Numbered from the stretch's first letter, positions 9,027 through 18,241 are shown. The stretch is 64,000 bases of DNA from Pseudomonas putida (GCA_029953615.1 CP124529.1:3162501-3226500), one strand, 5' to 3'. Numbers and translations: made by a program. Notes: generated from the sequence alone by a model not told the origin.

Positions 9027-9881
9027 TCAGTTCGCCTCCCGCACTGCACTCAGGAATGCACGGGTCCGTTCCTGTTGCGGGTTTTCGTAGATCTGCGCCG
9101 GCGTCCCCTGTTCGTGGATCTGCCCTTTGTAGAAGAAGCACACCCGATCCGCGAACTCCCGGGCAAAGCCCATCTGATGCGTCACCATCAGCATGGTCAG
9201 GTTGTGCTCGCTGCCCAACCGGCGGATCACGTTCAGCACCTCGCCACACAGTTCCGGGTCCAGCGCCGAGGTCACTTCGTCGAACAGCATCACCTTGGGA
9301 CGCATTGCCAGCGCCCGGGCAATCGCCACGCGCTGTTGCTGGCCACCGGACAACTGCGACGGGTAATGCTCGAACTTGTTGCCCAGGCCAACCATCTCCA
9401 GCAGCTCGGCAGCCCGTTCGCGCGCCTCGGCCGGCTTCACGCCCAACACCTGGACCGGAGCCTCGATCACGTTCTGCAAGGCGCTCATGTGCGGGAACAG
9501 GTTGAAGCTCTGGAACACCATGCCGATCTTCGCCCGCACTTTGCGTACATGGCGCTCGTTGGCGATGAGCTGCGCGCCGTTGCGCCCGGGCATGTGGGTG
9601 AGCGATTCGCCATCGACTTCGATCCTGCCCTGGTCGATCCCCTCAAGCGTCATCAGTACCCGCAGCAGCGTCGACTTGCCCGAGCCGCTGGGGCCGATGA
9701 TCGCCACTTTTTCACCGGGGGCGACATCCAGGTTGAGGCCATCGAGCACGGTGAAGCTGCCGTAGCGTTTGGTCACGTCCTTGAAGCTGACGATGGGTTG
9801 GGCGATGGCCGGTGCGGGCATGGCGGTGTCCAACGGCAGGGTGGTAGTTGCGGTTGCGAGGTGGGTCACAGGCGCGATCAT
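9027..9881 (-). CDS. ehuA: Ectoine/hydroxyectoine ABC transporter, ATP-binding protein EhuA
   Basis: This 284-residue ATPase of the polar amino acid uptake type shows Walker A GPSGSGKS (about 63-70), the Q-loop in MVFQSFNLFPHMS, the ABC signature LSGGQQQR (about 177-184) and Walker B LFDEVTSALDPE (about 199-210). An N-terminal extension of about 28 residues precedes the ABC domain. Its start codon overlaps the ehuD stop (ATGA, 9879-9883), so it is translated in series with the two permeases. Assignment to ectoine rests on the gene set across the divergent promoter (eutB, eutC, doeA, doeB); by sequence alone it could be any amino acid transporter ATPase. Confidence 0.88.
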   Translation of the reverse strand: MIAPVTHLATATTTLPLDTAMPAPAIAQPIVSFKDVTKRYGSFTVLDGLNLDVAPGEKVAIIGPSGSGKSTLLRVLMTLEGIDQGRIEVDGESLTHMPGRNGAQLIANERHVRKVRAKIGMVFQSFNLFPHMSALQNVIEAPVQVLGVKPAEARERAAELLEMVGLGNKFEHYPSQLSGGQQQRVAIARALAMRPKVMLFDEVTSALDPELCGEVLNVIRRLGSEHNLTMLMVTHQMGFAREFADRVCFFYKGQIHEQGTPAQIYENPQQERTRAFLSAVREAN

Positions 9882-10537
9882 CAGCGGAGCTCCAGGCGCA
9901 CTTCAAGGCGCCGCACGAGGTAGGCCAGAGCGACGCTCAAGGCCAGGAAGAACAGACCGACCAGGGTGATCGGCTCGAGGTAGCGGAAGCTTTCCGAGCC
10001 GACGTTCTTGGCCTGCTGCATGATTTCCACCACGGTGATGGCCGACAGCACCGGGGTGTCCTTGAGCATGGCGATCAGGTAGTTGCCCAGCGGCGGCAGA
10101 ATCGGCCGGATCGCCTGGGGCAGAATGACCACCCGGTAGGCGGTCCACGGTGCGAAGTTGAGGGCGACCACCGCTTCCCACTGGCTGCGCGCCACCGAGT
10201 CGAGGCCGCCGCGGTAAACCTCGGCCAGGTAACAGGCGTAATGCACGCCGATACCGATGATGCCGGCCTGCATGGCGGTCATGTTGACCCCGTAGTTGGG
10301 CAGCACGTAATAGAGGAAATACACCTGGATCAGCAGCGGCGTACTGCGGATGAACTCGATCAGCAATGCCACCGGCCACGACAGCCAGGCCTGGCGGCTG
10401 CGCCGGGCGATGGCCAGGAACAGGCCCAGCACCACTGCGATCAGGAAGCCTACCAAGGTGATGCCCAGGGTTTTCAGCGACGCCTGCAGCAATGCGGGCA
10501 GGATTTGCGCGACGTAGTTCCAGTCCCAGAAATTCAT
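9881..10537 (-). CDS. ehuD: Ectoine/hydroxyectoine ABC transporter permease EhuD
   Basis: I place the start at the ATG at 10537 (MNFWDWNYVAQILPALLQ), which overlaps the end of ehuC by 4 bp; the frame stays open further upstream but that part lies over ehuC. The protein of 218 residues has about five membrane segments and the EAA-type loop YRVVILPQAIRPILPPLGN that contacts the ATPase, as in HisMQ-type permeases. EhuC and EhuD would form the membrane channel served by EhuA and EhuB. Confidence 0.87.
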   Translation of the reverse strand: MNFWDWNYVAQILPALLQASLKTLGITLVGFLIAVVLGLFLAIARRSRQAWLSWPVALLIEFIRSTPLLIQVYFLYYVLPNYGVNMTAMQAGIIGIGVHYACYLAEVYRGGLDSVARSQWEAVVALNFAPWTAYRVVILPQAIRPILPPLGNYLIAMLKDTPVLSAITVVEIMQQAKNVGSESFRYLEPITLVGLFFLALSVALAYLVRRLEVRLELR

Positions 10538-11193
10538 GACAGGCTCCCCCGCAGACGACCACGGCTCAGGCGCCGTTCGACTCGACGCATGAGGAGGTTG
10601 ATGACCTGCGCCAGGACGAAGTAGAGCAGCAGGGTAAGGCTGAAGATTTCCAGGGTCTGGAAGGTCGCCTGGTCCAGCTGACGGGCGCGGAAGCTCAGGT
10701 CCGACAGGGTGATCAGCGACACCAGCGAGGTATTTTTCAGCAGTTCGATCAACAGGTTGGTGCCAGGGGCGATGGCCGCCAGCAATGCCTGCGGCAGAAT
10801 GATCCGCCGGAATCGGATGGAGGCGGGCATGTTCAGCGCGGTGCTGGCTTCGTACTGCCCCTTGGCCACAGAGCTGATCGCCCCGCGCATCACTTCGGCA
10901 CCGTAGGCACCGATATGCAGCCCTAGGCCGACGATGGCCACGGTGTAGGCGCTGAGTTCGAGGTTGAACGGTGGCAGCGGCAATACGAAGAACAGCCAGA
11001 ACAACTGCACCAGCAACGAGGTGCCACGGAACAGTTCGATATAGGCCACGCACAGCCAGCTTAACGGGCGCCATGACGAACGCCGGCCGAGGGCGGCGAG
11101 GATCGCGGCGACGATGGCCAACAGCGAGCCGAAGAAGGTGACCTGGATAGTGACCCAGGCGCCTTGCAGTAACAACGGTATCAATTCACCCAT
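10534..11193 (-). CDS. ehuC: Ectoine/hydroxyectoine ABC transporter permease EhuC
   Basis: This 219-residue HisMQ-family permease has about five membrane segments and the ATPase-contact loop FRRIILPQALLAAIAPGTN. ELFRGTSLLVQLFWLFFVLP is the usual second-helix signature of this family. It begins at an ATG 62 bp after the ehuB stop and overlaps ehuD by 4 bp. Partner of EhuD in the inner membrane complex. Confidence 0.87.
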   Translation of the reverse strand: MGELIPLLLQGAWVTIQVTFFGSLLAIVAAILAALGRRSSWRPLSWLCVAYIELFRGTSLLVQLFWLFFVLPLPPFNLELSAYTVAIVGLGLHIGAYGAEVMRGAISSVAKGQYEASTALNMPASIRFRRIILPQALLAAIAPGTNLLIELLKNTSLVSLITLSDLSFRARQLDQATFQTLEIFSLTLLLYFVLAQVINLLMRRVERRLSRGRLRGSLS

Positions 11194-11255
11194 GGTTCGA
11201 CCTGAATAATCGGATTACACAGGGAATGGCACGGCAAGCGCCATGCCACCTCGAT

Positions 11256-12110
11256 TCACTGCTGGGCACAGAGCTCGGCGGCGGTCTTGTCTGTCACGTT
11301 GCTGCGGTCGAAGCCGAACGGCGCGACAGTCTTCAGATGCTCCTCGCTGCCCAGCCACTTCTTCATCTCGGCGTTGACTGCGTCGCGCAGGGCTTTGTCC
11401 TCGGGGCGGAAGGCCAGGGCACCATAGCCGGTGTGGGCCGGGTCATCCGTGAAGTCGCTGATCGCCTCGACCTTGTCGCCACCCTTTTTCGCCAGGCCCT
11501 TCATGGTCAGCTGGGTGCCCACGGCAGCATCGGCGCGGCCGGCGCGCACGGCCTGCAACTGGGCGGTGGTGTCCGGCACCTGAAGGATCTGCGCATCCGT
11601 GATGCCGGAGTCGCGGGCATAGGCGAGGTTGACCGTGCCGGCCATGATCGCCAGCTTCACGTCCGGGTTCCTGGCGATGTCGGCGTAGCTGTGCAGGTTC
11701 TTCGGGTTGCCCTGTGCCACCAGCAGGGTGTCCGGCAGGGCGTACTGCGGGTCGGTGAAGATCACCTGCTTGCAGCGTGCCGGGGTGATATACATGCCGG
11801 CGGCAATCACATCGAAGCGCCCGGCGCGCAAGCCCGGGATCAACGAACCCCACTCGGTGAGCACGCCATCGACCTGCTTGATGCCCATTTTCTCGAAGAT
11901 GACCTTGGCGATTTCCGGTGATTCCCCGGTTACCCGGCCATCGGTTTCGGTGAAGGCGAACGGGGTTTCGTTGGCGTAGCCGATGCGGATATGGCTGGTT
12001 TCCTTGATCTCGTCCAGGCTGGCGGCCTGGGCGCTGGCGAGCACGCCAAAGGTGGCACAGGCCAACAGCAGGCGCTGGAAGGGGCGTGGAACGTTGAAAG
12101 GCTGGCTCAT
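11256..12110 (-). CDS. ehuB: Ectoine/hydroxyectoine ABC transporter substrate-binding protein EhuB
   Basis: This 284-residue periplasmic binding protein of the polar amino acid family 3 type has a signal peptide (basic start, LLLACATFGVLASAQA, cleavage likely after AQA) and then DEIKETSHIRIGYANETPFAF, the typical first strand of the mature fold; WGSLIPGLRAGRFDVIAAGM is the family signature. I choose the ATG at 12110, 8 nt after AGGAG, over the TTG one codon earlier. First gene of the leftward ehuBCDA operon. The ligand is taken to be ectoine or 5-hydroxyectoine from the neighbouring degradation genes. Confidence 0.88.
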   Translation of the reverse strand: MSQPFNVPRPFQRLLLACATFGVLASAQAASLDEIKETSHIRIGYANETPFAFTETDGRVTGESPEIAKVIFEKMGIKQVDGVLTEWGSLIPGLRAGRFDVIAAGMYITPARCKQVIFTDPQYALPDTLLVAQGNPKNLHSYADIARNPDVKLAIMAGTVNLAYARDSGITDAQILQVPDTTAQLQAVRAGRADAAVGTQLTMKGLAKKGGDKVEAISDFTDDPAHTGYGALAFRPEDKALRDAVNAEMKKWLGSEEHLKTVAPFGFDRSNVTDKTAAELCAQQ

Positions 12111-12278
12111 CAATGAAGCTCCTGTTTGTTATAAAAACCGTCGTCGACGGCTCTGTGTTAGGAGGCAGTGGAGCAAAACAGCGAAAGCAGGGTGGGTCGT
12201 TTGTTCGAGGCTGCCAGGCAGCGGGAGTTCGACCTTGGGCCGAGCATACAAAAGCTGAAACGGCGATGGCATTGCACT

Positions 12279-12305
12279 AGGACAATTGCCCGGGGCACTT
12301 GTACA
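12279..12305. promoter_or_regulatory. Possible operator in the divergent ehuB/enuR promoter region
   Basis: An imperfect inverted repeat, AGGACAA (12279-12285) and TTGTACA (12299-12305), lies in the 237-bp gap between ehuB and the regulator gene. A compact CCGTCG-T-CGACGG palindrome sits nearer ehuB (12138-12150). Either could bind the MocR regulator; this is a guess from position and symmetry. Confidence 0.3.
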
Positions 12306-12347
12306 GGGGATGCTGTGACCCTGGCCCTGGCAAGTGAAGCGAACATC

Positions 12348-13745
12348 ATGATGCACAGTTGGAAGGCAGCCCTGGACGCGGCCCGCATCGGCGAGTCCAA
12401 ATACAAGATCCTGGTCCAGGCCGTTACCGGCGAAATCGAGCGCGGCGTATTGGTACATGACCAGCGCCTGCCACCGCAGCGGCAGGTGGCCGATGCCCTG
12501 GGCATCAGCGTGCAAACCGTGACCAATGCCTACAAGGAGCTGGAGCGCCAAGGCCTGGTGCGTTGCGAGATCGGCCGTGGCAGTTTCGTCAGCCGGCGCA
12601 TGAGCGACCGTGTGTCGGATGACATCATCGACCTGCCCGAGCGTACCCTGGTCGACTTCTCCATCACCCGCATCCTGCACACCCAGGTGCATGAACGCAT
12701 CTGGCGCGACACCTGCGCCGAGCTGGCCGTGGAAGAGGAGCAGCCTTGGATCCATGCCTATCGGCCCATTGCCGGTTTCGAGAGCCATCGCGAGGCCGCG
12801 GTACGCTGGCTTGCCGGCTTGGGCATGCAGGTCGAGCGTGACGATGTGCTGGTCACCAACGGCGCCGCCCACGCCATCTTCCTGGCCCTGGCCTCGCTGG
12901 CCGGGCCGGATGATGTGGTGCTGTGCGAAGGGTTGACCGACCATGGCGTGATCGGCAATTCACAGGTGCTCGGTTTCACCCTCAAAGGCCTGGAGATGGA
13001 CCGTGAGGGCATCAACCCGGAACATTTCGAGGATATCTGCAGCAACGAGCGGGTCACCGCGCTTGTGTGTACGCCCAACCTCAACAACCCCACCGTCAGC
13101 CTGATGCCCGACAGCCGACGCCAGGAGATTGCCGAAATTGCCCGGCGCTTTGGCGTGCATATCATCGAAGATGACGTTTACGGGCCGCTACTGGGTGGCA
13201 GCCATGCGAGGCCGCTCAGTGCCTATGCGCCGGAGCTGTCGTTTTACTGCACCAGCATGACCAAGTCGGTGCTGACCGGCCTGCGCGTGGGCTACCTGGC
13301 CATGCCCAAGCGCCTGGCGCTGCGCACCGAGAGCATCTTGCGGGTCAACAGCTGGATGGCCACGCCCCTGGTGGCGGAGATTGCCTCGCGCTGGATCAAT
13401 GACGGGCGCGCCGCGCAGTTGGTGGCGCTACAGCGCACCTTGCTGGGCGAGCGTCAGGCGTTGTTGCGTGAATACCTGGGCGAATATGTGCGTGGTCAGC
13501 ACGCCCATGCCTTGGGTGCCTGGTTGAACATTCCCGAGCGCTGGGAAGTGGACAGCCTGGTGCGCGCCTTGCGCCGTCGGCAGATTGCGGTGACGCCGCC
13601 AGAGCCGTTCCTGGTGCGCGGTACACCGCGGCCGCGGGCCGTGCGCTTGTGCGTGGGCGCCGAATGTTCCGAGGCAAAGCTGCGCCAGGCCCTGGGCGAT
13701 ATGCGGGAGTTGTTCGGGCAGTATCCACAGATCCACGAATTGTAA
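12348..13745 (+). CDS. enuR: MocR-type (GntR/aminotransferase) regulator of ectoine catabolism, EnuR-like
   Basis: The protein of about 465 residues joins an N-terminal GntR winged helix (KYKILVQAVTGEIERG, PPQRQVADALGISVQTV, about 18-80) to a class I aminotransferase-like domain. The PLP-binding lysine is visible in TSMTKSVLTGLRVGY (K at about 306). I choose the ATG at 12348 (or 12351), because the open frame upstream to 12168 has no family resemblance. EnuR of marine bacteria is a PLP-dependent regulator that senses ectoine breakdown products such as N-alpha-acetyl-diaminobutyrate; position at the head of the catabolic genes and divergent to ehuB fits that role. Confidence 0.85.
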   Translation: MMHSWKAALDAARIGESKYKILVQAVTGEIERGVLVHDQRLPPQRQVADALGISVQTVTNAYKELERQGLVRCEIGRGSFVSRRMSDRVSDDIIDLPERTLVDFSITRILHTQVHERIWRDTCAELAVEEEQPWIHAYRPIAGFESHREAAVRWLAGLGMQVERDDVLVTNGAAHAIFLALASLAGPDDVVLCEGLTDHGVIGNSQVLGFTLKGLEMDREGINPEHFEDICSNERVTALVCTPNLNNPTVSLMPDSRRQEIAEIARRFGVHIIEDDVYGPLLGGSHARPLSAYAPELSFYCTSMTKSVLTGLRVGYLAMPKRLALRTESILRVNSWMATPLVAEIASRWINDGRAAQLVALQRTLLGERQALLREYLGEYVRGQHAHALGAWLNIPERWEVDSLVRALRRRQIAVTPPEPFLVRGTPRPRAVRLCVGAECSEAKLRQALGDMRELFGQYPQIHEL

Positions 13746-13749
13746 CTGT

Positions 13750-13860
13750 CCTGTAGCGGCCTCTTCGCGGGCATGCCTGCTCCCACAGGTACGGCGCAGG
13801 GTTCAGGACGTGCGCGATTCCTGTGGGAGCGGGCGTGCCCGCGAAGAGGCCGGTGCAGGC
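13750..13860. repeat. Inverted REP pair between enuR and eutB
   Basis: Two REP copies (about 13750-13790 and 13819-13860) face each other. They separate the regulator from the catabolic genes, so eutB probably has its own promoter in 13861-13959 or depends on readthrough. Confidence 0.9.
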
Positions 13861-13959
13861 AAAAACAAATTCCCCGACAAATTGCCCTAGTACATTCATC
13901 ACGACAATTTTCGCCTCATACACTCCGCCCAACATCAGCTCACTTGTTGGGTCCCGGTC

Positions 13960-14931
13960 ATGTCAGCGCTCTCGCTTCACGATCTCTACCTCGCCCGCCA
14001 GCGTATCCACGGCCTGGTGCGCAGTACGCCGCTGGAACTTTCCCCCAGCCTGTCACGGCACCTGGGCACGCCGGTCTACCTGAAGCTCGAAGCCCTGCAG
14101 ACCACCGGCAGCTTCAAGCTGCGTGGCGCAAGCAATGCCATCGCCGCACTCAACGCTGAACAACGCGCATGCGGCGTGGTCACCGCCTCCACCGGCAATC
14201 ACGGCCGGGCGGTGGCCCACGCTGCTGCGCAACTGGGTGTGAAGGCAACCGTGTTTCTGTCGCAACTGGTGCCAGGCAACAAGGTCCAGGCCATCCGCGA
14301 CCTGGGTGCCGAGGTGTGCATCGTCGGCCACTCCCAGGACGATGCCCAGCAGGCCGCGCAACAATATGCCGAGCAGCAGGGGGCGGCACTGATTCCACCC
14401 TTCGATCACCCTCAGGTCGTCGCCGGGCAGGGCACGTTGGGCCTGGAAATCATCGAGCAGTTGCCCGAAGTGGAGCAGGTGCTGATTCCGCTCTCCGGGG
14501 GCGGCCTGTTCGCGGGTGTGGCATTGGCCATGAAGAGCATCAAGCCTTCGATCACCACCCATGGCATCAGCATGCAGCGCGGCGCGGCGATGCACGCCAG
14601 CCTGCAAGCCGGGAGGCCGGTCGAGGTAGAGGAGTTGCCGACCCTCGCCGACTCGCTTGGCGGCGGCATCGGCCTGGGCAACAAACACACCCTGAGCATG
14701 ACCCAGCGCCTGCTCGACCAACTCCACCTGCTGCCGGAAGCCTCGATCGCCAATGGCATGCGCCACGCCTACCAGCACGAACGGCTGGTAGTCGAAGGTG
14801 CCGGTGCAGTCGGCATCGCCGCGCTGCTTGATGGCCTGGTGACGGCCCGCGGCCCGGTCGTGGTGCTGGTCAGCGGGCGCAACGTCGACAGCGCACAGCA
14901 TCAGCGCGTCATCAACGGCGGCGACGCCTGA
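13960..14931 (+). CDS. eutB: Hydroxyectoine utilization dehydratase EutB (PLP, threonine dehydratase-like)
   Basis: This 323-residue PLP enzyme of the serine/threonine dehydratase fold has the PLP lysine in TTGSFKLRGASNAI (K at about 53), a substrate loop TASTGNHGRAVAHAA and the glycine-rich phosphate loop SGGGLFAGVALAMK. By itself it would be called threonine dehydratase. Its place directly before eutC, doeA and doeB matches eutB of ectoine degraders, where it is thought to help remove the hydroxyl group of hydroxyectoine. It starts at an ATG; eutC follows after 31 bp. Confidence 0.85.
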   Translation: MSALSLHDLYLARQRIHGLVRSTPLELSPSLSRHLGTPVYLKLEALQTTGSFKLRGASNAIAALNAEQRACGVVTASTGNHGRAVAHAAAQLGVKATVFLSQLVPGNKVQAIRDLGAEVCIVGHSQDDAQQAAQQYAEQQGAALIPPFDHPQVVAGQGTLGLEIIEQLPEVEQVLIPLSGGGLFAGVALAMKSIKPSITTHGISMQRGAAMHASLQAGRPVEVEELPTLADSLGGGIGLGNKHTLSMTQRLLDQLHLLPEASIANGMRHAYQHERLVVEGAGAVGIAALLDGLVTARGPVVVLVSGRNVDSAQHQRVINGGDA

Positions 14932-14962
14932 AACTCACGTTTTCTTCACTGGAGGTATTCGA

Positions 14963-15955
14963 ATGCCGGCCATCACCTTGCTCAGCGAAGCCGACCTGCG
15001 TAGCTGCGTTACCCTCGACCGTGACGCGATCGATGCCATCGAGCAGGCCTTTGCCCTGCTTGCCACGGCCAAGGTGGCGATGCCGCCGGTCCTGCGCCTG
15101 GATGTGCCCGAGCACAACGGCGAGGTGGACGTGAAAACCGCCTACCTGCCGGGGCTTGAACGTTTCGCGATCAAGGTCAGCCCGGGTTTTTTCGACAACC
15201 CCAAACTGGGCCTGCCCAGCCTCAACGGCATGATGATGCTGTTGTCGGCCCGCACCGGTCTGCTCGATGCCTTGCTCCTCGACAATGGCTACCTCACCGC
15301 CGTGCGTACCGCAGCAGCCGGTGCGGTGGCTGCACGCTGGCTGTCGCGCCAAAGCAGCCGCCGCGTGGCCTTGATCGGCAGTGGCGAACAGGCACGCCTG
15401 CAGTTGCAGGCACTGCGCCTGGTGCGGCCGATCGAGCAGGTCAAGGTATGGGGCCGTGATGCGCAGAGAACTGCAGCGTTGTGTGATGACCTGGGGCGCG
15501 ACGGGCAACTGCAGGTACAGGCTTGCGACAGTGTCGACCAGGCCATGCAGGCGGTCGATATAGCCATCACCTGCACCCCCAGCCGCGAGCCGCTGATCCA
15601 GCCGCATCACCTGCAACCGGGGCTGCACATCACTGCCATGGGCTCGGACGCCGAGCACAAGAACGAGATCGCGCCCACGGTACTGGCCTTGCTCGACCGG
15701 TATGTCGCCGACCGCCTTAGCCAGACCCGCGTGCTGGGCGAACTGCACCACGCCCTGCGCGCTGGCGCCGTCAGCCAACAGGCCGTTCATTCCGAGCTGG
15801 GCCAGATCATCGCCGGCCTGCACCCGGGCCGTGTACAGGCCGAAGAGGTCACCTTGTGCGACCTGACCGGCACCGGGGCCCAGGACACCGCCATCGCCAA
15901 CCTTGCCTTCGAACGCGCAATGGCCACCAGCAAAGGCCTGGCGTTCCACAGCTGA
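14963..15955 (+). CDS. eutC: Ectoine utilization protein EutC (ornithine cyclodeaminase/mu-crystallin family)
   Basis: This 330-residue protein has the ornithine cyclodeaminase fold, with the Rossmann motif RRVALIGSGEQARLQL (about 133-148) and an early LDVPEHNGEVDVKTAYLPG substrate segment. GGAGG stands 7 nt before the ATG. In ectoine users EutC sits with EutB and is proposed to act in converting hydroxyectoine toward ectoine by an NAD(P)-dependent step. Biochemical proof is thin, so the precise reaction is uncertain. Cotranscribed with eutB and doeA by spacing. Confidence 0.85.
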   Translation: MPAITLLSEADLRSCVTLDRDAIDAIEQAFALLATAKVAMPPVLRLDVPEHNGEVDVKTAYLPGLERFAIKVSPGFFDNPKLGLPSLNGMMMLLSARTGLLDALLLDNGYLTAVRTAAAGAVAARWLSRQSSRRVALIGSGEQARLQLQALRLVRPIEQVKVWGRDAQRTAALCDDLGRDGQLQVQACDSVDQAMQAVDIAITCTPSREPLIQPHHLQPGLHITAMGSDAEHKNEIAPTVLALLDRYVADRLSQTRVLGELHHALRAGAVSQQAVHSELGQIIAGLHPGRVQAEEVTLCDLTGTGAQDTAIANLAFERAMATSKGLAFHS

Positions 15956-15991
15956 CACCTTTCGCAACCCACTCACAAGAAGGGCATCTGT

Positions 15992-17182
15992 ATGTCACAC
16001 ACAGTGGTCAACCTGCCGTTCAGCCGGCAGGAATACGCCCAGCGCCTGGCCAAGACCCGCGCTGCCATGCAGGCACAGGGCCTGGAGCTTTTGCTGGTTA
16101 CCGATCCATCGAACATGGCCTGGCTCACCGGTTATGACGGTTGGTCGTTCTACGTGCACCAGTGCGTGCTGCTGGCGCTCGATGGCGAGCCGATATGGTT
16201 TGGTCGCGGCCAGGACGCCAACGGCGCCAGGCGCACGGTGTTCATGCAGCACGACAACATCGTCGGCTATCCGGACATCTATGTGCAGTCACACGAGCGC
16301 CACCCGATGGACTACCTGTGCCAGGAGGTGATTCTGGCCAAGGGCTGGGGCGGCCTGAGCATCGGCGTGGAGATGGACAACTACTACTTCAGCGCGGCGG
16401 CCTACCAGGCGCTGTGCAAGCACTTGCCGCAGGCGCGTTTCAGCGATGCCGCCGGGCTGGTCAACTGGCAGCGGGCGGTCAAGTCGCCGCAGGAAATCGA
16501 ATACATGCGCATCGCCGCGCGCATCGTCGAACAGATGCACGGGTGCATCCTCGAACGCATCGAGCCCGGCATGCGCAAGAACGAGCTGGTGGCCGAGATC
16601 TACCGCAGCGGCATCCTCGGTGTCGATGGCCATGGCGGTGACTACCCGGCCATCGTACCGTTGTTGCCGACCGGCGCTGATGCCAGCGCACCGCACCTGA
16701 CCTGGGACGATTCACCGTTCACCCGCGGCGCCGGCACGTTCTTCGAGATCGCCGGCTGCTACAAGCGCTACCACTGCCCGCTGTCGCGCACCGTGTACCT
16801 GGGCAAGCCGCCGCAACACTTCCTCGAAGGGGAAAAGGCGGTGGTCGAAGGTATCGCGGCCGGCCTTGATGCCGCGCGGCCGGGCAACACCACCGGTGAC
16901 ATCGCCAGGGCGTTCTTCGGCGTGCTGGAGAAGTTCGGCATTCACAAGGACAGCCGCTGTGGTTACCCGATCGGCATCAGCTACCCGCCAGACTGGGGCG
17001 AGCGCACCATGAGCCTGCGCCCGAGCGACACCAGCGTGCTGCAACCGGGCATGACCTTCCACTTCATGCCGGGGCTGTGGATGGACGACTGGGGCCTGGA
17101 GATCACCGAAAGCATCCTCATCACCGAGACCGGGGTCGAGACCCTGTGCAACGTGCCGCGCCAGCTGTTCGTGAAGGACTGA
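15992..17182 (+). CDS. doeA: Ectoine hydrolase DoeA (EutD), M24 peptidase-like
   Basis: This 396-residue protein has the creatinase/aminopeptidase P two-domain layout: an N-terminal domain (FSRQEYAQRLAKTRAAMQ, LLLVTDPSNMAWLTGYDGW) and a C-terminal pita-bread domain (EIEYMRIAARIVEQM to the end). DoeA opens the pyrimidine ring of ectoine to N-acetyl-2,4-diaminobutyrate. AGAAGGG precedes the ATG by about 8 nt, and doeB follows after 3 bp. Pairing with a DoeB deacetylase makes the ectoine assignment strong compared with other M24 enzymes. Confidence 0.9.
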   Translation: MSHTVVNLPFSRQEYAQRLAKTRAAMQAQGLELLLVTDPSNMAWLTGYDGWSFYVHQCVLLALDGEPIWFGRGQDANGARRTVFMQHDNIVGYPDIYVQSHERHPMDYLCQEVILAKGWGGLSIGVEMDNYYFSAAAYQALCKHLPQARFSDAAGLVNWQRAVKSPQEIEYMRIAARIVEQMHGCILERIEPGMRKNELVAEIYRSGILGVDGHGGDYPAIVPLLPTGADASAPHLTWDDSPFTRGAGTFFEIAGCYKRYHCPLSRTVYLGKPPQHFLEGEKAVVEGIAAGLDAARPGNTTGDIARAFFGVLEKFGIHKDSRCGYPIGISYPPDWGERTMSLRPSDTSVLQPGMTFHFMPGLWMDDWGLEITESILITETGVETLCNVPRQLFVKD

Positions 17183-17185
17183 CCC

Positions 17186-18205
17186 ATGAATGCAATCGCA
17201 CAGGCCGCCGCCACGGTGGCCAACCCGATCACCTGTACCCTGGATTTCGAGCAGGACGGCGTGCAGCACGGCTTCCTCAAGCTGCCGTACTCGCGTGACG
17301 ACTCTGCCTGGGGGGCGGTGATGATCCCGCTGACGGTGGTCAGGAACGGCAATGGCCCGACAGCCTTGCTCACCGGTGGAAATCATGGTGACGAATACGA
17401 AGGCCCGGTGGCGCTGAGCAAGCTGGCCCAGCAGCTGCAGGCCGGGCAGGTGAGCGGGCGGGTGATCATCGTGCCGTTCATGAACACACCGGCGTTCCAG
17501 GCGGGCACCCGCACTTCGCCGATCGACCGGGGTAACCTCAACCGCAGCTTCCCTGGCCGGCCTGATGGCAGCGTGACGGAAAAGATCGCCGACTATTTCC
17601 GCCGCACCTTGCTGCCGTTGGCCGACATCGTCCTGGACATCCACTCCGGTGGTCGCACCCTCGACTTCCTGCCGTTCGCTGCATGCCATGTGCTGCCCGA
17701 CAAGGCCCAGCAGGCCCGCTGTGAAGCCGGTATGCGGGCCTTCGCCGCGCCCTACAGCATGCGCATGCTCGAGCTGGATGCGCAGGCGATGTACGACACC
17801 GCGGCAGAAGAGCAGGGCAAGGTGTTCATTACCACCGAACTGGGCGGTGGTGGCACCTCCACGGCGAAAAGCGTGGCCCTGGCCGAGCGCGGCGTGCGCA
17901 ACGTGCTGATCCACGCCGGCATCCTGGCCGGCGAAGTGGAGCAGGGCGAAACAACCCTGCTGGACATGCCCGATGGCGATTGCTTCATCGCCAGCGAGCA
18001 CGACGGCTTGCTGGAGATGTGCCGCGACCTGGGCGAAACGGTCAGCCAGGGCGAAGTGATCGCCCGCATCCATGACATCCGCCGCACCGGCAGCGCCCCG
18101 GTCGAGTACCGCGCCCGTCGCCATGGCTTGCTCACGGCCCGGCACTTTCCCGGGCTGGTGCAGTGCGGCGACACCTTGGCGGTGATCGCCGACGTACTGG
18201 CCTGA
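17186..18205 (+). CDS. doeB: N-alpha-acetyl-L-2,4-diaminobutyrate deacetylase DoeB (EutE)
   Basis: This 339-residue zinc enzyme belongs to the succinylglutamate desuccinylase/aspartoacylase family. Metal ligands are visible in GGNHGDEYEGP (His about 67, Glu about 70) and VLDIHSGGRTLD (His about 153), with a basic substrate stretch NLNRSFPGRPDG between. It removes acetate from N-acetyl-diaminobutyrate to give 2,4-diaminobutyrate. It starts 3 bp after the doeA stop, so the two are translated together; a DoeC-like dehydrogenase follows after 36 bp. Confidence 0.9.
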   Translation: MNAIAQAAATVANPITCTLDFEQDGVQHGFLKLPYSRDDSAWGAVMIPLTVVRNGNGPTALLTGGNHGDEYEGPVALSKLAQQLQAGQVSGRVIIVPFMNTPAFQAGTRTSPIDRGNLNRSFPGRPDGSVTEKIADYFRRTLLPLADIVLDIHSGGRTLDFLPFAACHVLPDKAQQARCEAGMRAFAAPYSMRMLELDAQAMYDTAAEEQGKVFITTELGGGGTSTAKSVALAERGVRNVLIHAGILAGEVEQGETTLLDMPDGDCFIASEHDGLLEMCRDLGETVSQGEVIARIHDIRRTGSAPVEYRARRHGLLTARHFPGLVQCGDTLAVIADVLA

Positions 18206-18241
18206 ACCTGGCGCCACGACAACGAGGTATGGAGAACAGTC

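Noticed and set aside
13960..14931. Biosynthetic threonine dehydratase
   Set aside because: The sequence would allow it, but there is no ACT regulatory domain and the gene lies with eutC, doeA and doeB.
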